Of a DNA stretch of 64,000 nucleotides, positions 62,705 through 64,000 are shown in pieces. The notes below the pieces were generated by a model, which saw only the letters and a program-made list of their open reading frames with translations, was not told the DNA's origin and ran no database searches. The stretch comes from Rhynchopus sp. YZ270_cl-10 (Eukaryota; Euglenozoa; Diplonemea; Diplonemida; Diplonemidae): the NCBI GenBank assembly GCA_964035575.1, contig OZ037908.1, forward strand, positions 1,054,001-1,118,000, written 5' to 3'. The position numbers were made by a program, and so were the translations under genes. Each line of letters starts with the position of its first letter. The stretch's first letter is position 1.

Positions 62705-64000
62705 AATGAGGTTTTAAAAAAAATTCTATCATTTCTTATTTTTATTGTTTGTGCTAGAGATGCAGTAGCGGAAAAGTCATATCGTATCCCCGTTAGCTGT
62801 AACAGTGATTCAAGAACAAACAAATGGGAGGGGTTTAAAGAAAAACTCAGGTGAGTTTGGGAGTTTTTTTTTTTGCTCCGATGCTTTTTTCTTGGATTGT
62901 TTTGTATTTCGCATTCAATATTATTTTGTCTTTGTTTGTGTAATATCCCCGTGTTGCACTCATCAATTTTTTTTAAGGTGACTAAGCACGAGAGTCTTAG
63001 GATCATCTTACAAACTTTTCTTTTTTGTGCGTTGTTGTTTTTATCCTTATTTTTGTTTTTTGTTTTTTTTTGTCTTTTTTCAACTATGTTTTTTGTGTTC
63101 GTTCTTCCCAAGATGTGTCCTTTTTTGTGTGTACGCTGTTATTTTTTTCTCTAATCGTAGCTTTACCCTAAACCACGAAGGATATTAGCCCATGCAGCTT
63201 CAGCGCGGGGCGTGGTATTGTTTAGTCTGGTCTTAGGTGGGCTCTGTTCATGTTAAAGTGGTCGAAGAAACATCACAGTGGGTTAAATCATAGGGGGTGG
63301 TTAAGCACAACGGCGAGTTTTTGTATCTACCGTTGTAGGTACTTTGTGCTTTCATCCCGGATGGCTGGCATCGTACAGTGGGTCAGTCGGAGGTGCCTGC
63401 ATCAACAACTACAGTTTTTTTTTACCATCACTGAAGTCAGTTTCTATTTATTTATTTTTTAAATACTTGCGTGACATCTTTCAACAGCGTTTTATTTATT
63501 TCCCCTTCCCCATTCTTTAATTGTTCCCCTCCCTGCCTTTTTTTTGTAAGTTTTGCTGTTTCCCGATTATTCCAAAAAAAAAAACCCCCCAATTTCATTA
63601 CCTATGCTAACTCCTTTAAGAAAGATAAGTAATTATCCTTCTATGTGGCCGTGCGTTTTGACGAAAAAAAAAAGGGAGAAGGAGCACTGCGTACACTCTA
63701 AAATGATTTTTTGACTTTGTGGTTTTTTCTTGTGGTTTGGTTTCACGGTTGGTAAACCAAACGGTGGCTTTCAAACCACAAGGCATGCCGTGGGAGGTCA
63801 GTGATCACTCTTCGAGGCCACCAAGGGTTTTACCCCAAAAAAAAGTCAAGGAATTTACTTCACTGTCGTGTGTGTGTCCCCTCCCCAATAAGACGCTCTG
63901 TGCTGCAAACCATTTTACATTCTTCTCAACAAAAACTATTAAAAAAAACATTGGCGGCTGCACGAACCCATCTTCGGACAGGTGATGGTCGGAAAAAAAG

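Larger units (their letters stand above)
61272..64000. other. terminal spacer
   Basis: No gene is supported. It holds an A-run (61449-61498), an R3 copy at ~61640-61745, the 0.7 kb element at 62005-62704, an R1 copy at 62977, and two copies of a block reading GGATGGCTGGCATCGTAC or similar (63360; worn at ~61870; another copy at 32073). Confidence 0.55.

Overview
This is a stretch of nuclear DNA from a microbial eukaryote (a protist). The evidence is three multi-exon genes with GTATNN donors and pyrimidine-rich CAG acceptors, signal-peptide and multi-spanning surface proteins, an ankyrin/ADP-ribosyltransferase/NACHT/WD40 gene, ubiquitin-like/leucine-rich-repeat genes, and large amounts of simple repeats and fold-back DNA elements. 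I see no bacterial operons, rRNA or convincing tRNA. I do not name a species. All intact genes lie on the + strand.

Layout. 1-2608 is the 3' end of an NLR-like gene (pentapeptide repeats plus 14 WD40 repeats). 3666-9428 is giant surface-protein gene 1. 9429-12133 is repeat-rich spacer. 12134-18050 is the full-length sister of the first gene, carrying an ~840 bp CAA tract and two apparent frame breaks. 19343-19914 is a small four-helix membrane protein with one intron. About 20740-21440 (minus strand) is a decayed tyrosine-recombinase gene. 21630-22819 and 23419-24321 are two ubiquitin-like/LRR genes, the first frameshifted. 24762-31706 is giant gene 2. 31707-36639 is a graveyard of fold-back elements. 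36640-39381 and 41325-44606 are two copies of a cassette [ubiquitin-like/LRR gene + four-helix membrane protein]. 44607-50928 is transposon-rich and includes a 1.9 kb Mutator-like element and an LRR-gene relic. 51028-61271 is giant gene 3, whose first intron has swallowed a 1.95 kb DNA transposon. 61272-64000 is spacer with a 0.7 kb element.

The genes fall into a few amplified families: giant surface proteins x3, NACHT-WD40 x2, ubiquitin-like/LRR x4 plus a fragment, and four-helix proteins x2 plus one unrelated. The giant proteins share one plan: signal peptide, a duplicated Cys/WDA propeller-like ectodomain, a Thr/Pro stalk, a helical domain resembling algal FEA (low-iron-inducible) proteins, a beta domain split over an 81-nt exon, then about 7 membrane helices and a cytoplasmic tail. 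The NACHT-WD40 proteins look like intracellular STAND sensors that carry an ART effector domain. Differences between the two copies cluster at WD40 surface positions, as in fungal heterokaryon-incompatibility NLRs. Together the window looks like a rapidly evolving multigene cluster of surface receptors and intracellular sensors, shaped by duplication, gene conversion, repeat-number change and transposons. The functional links are inference.
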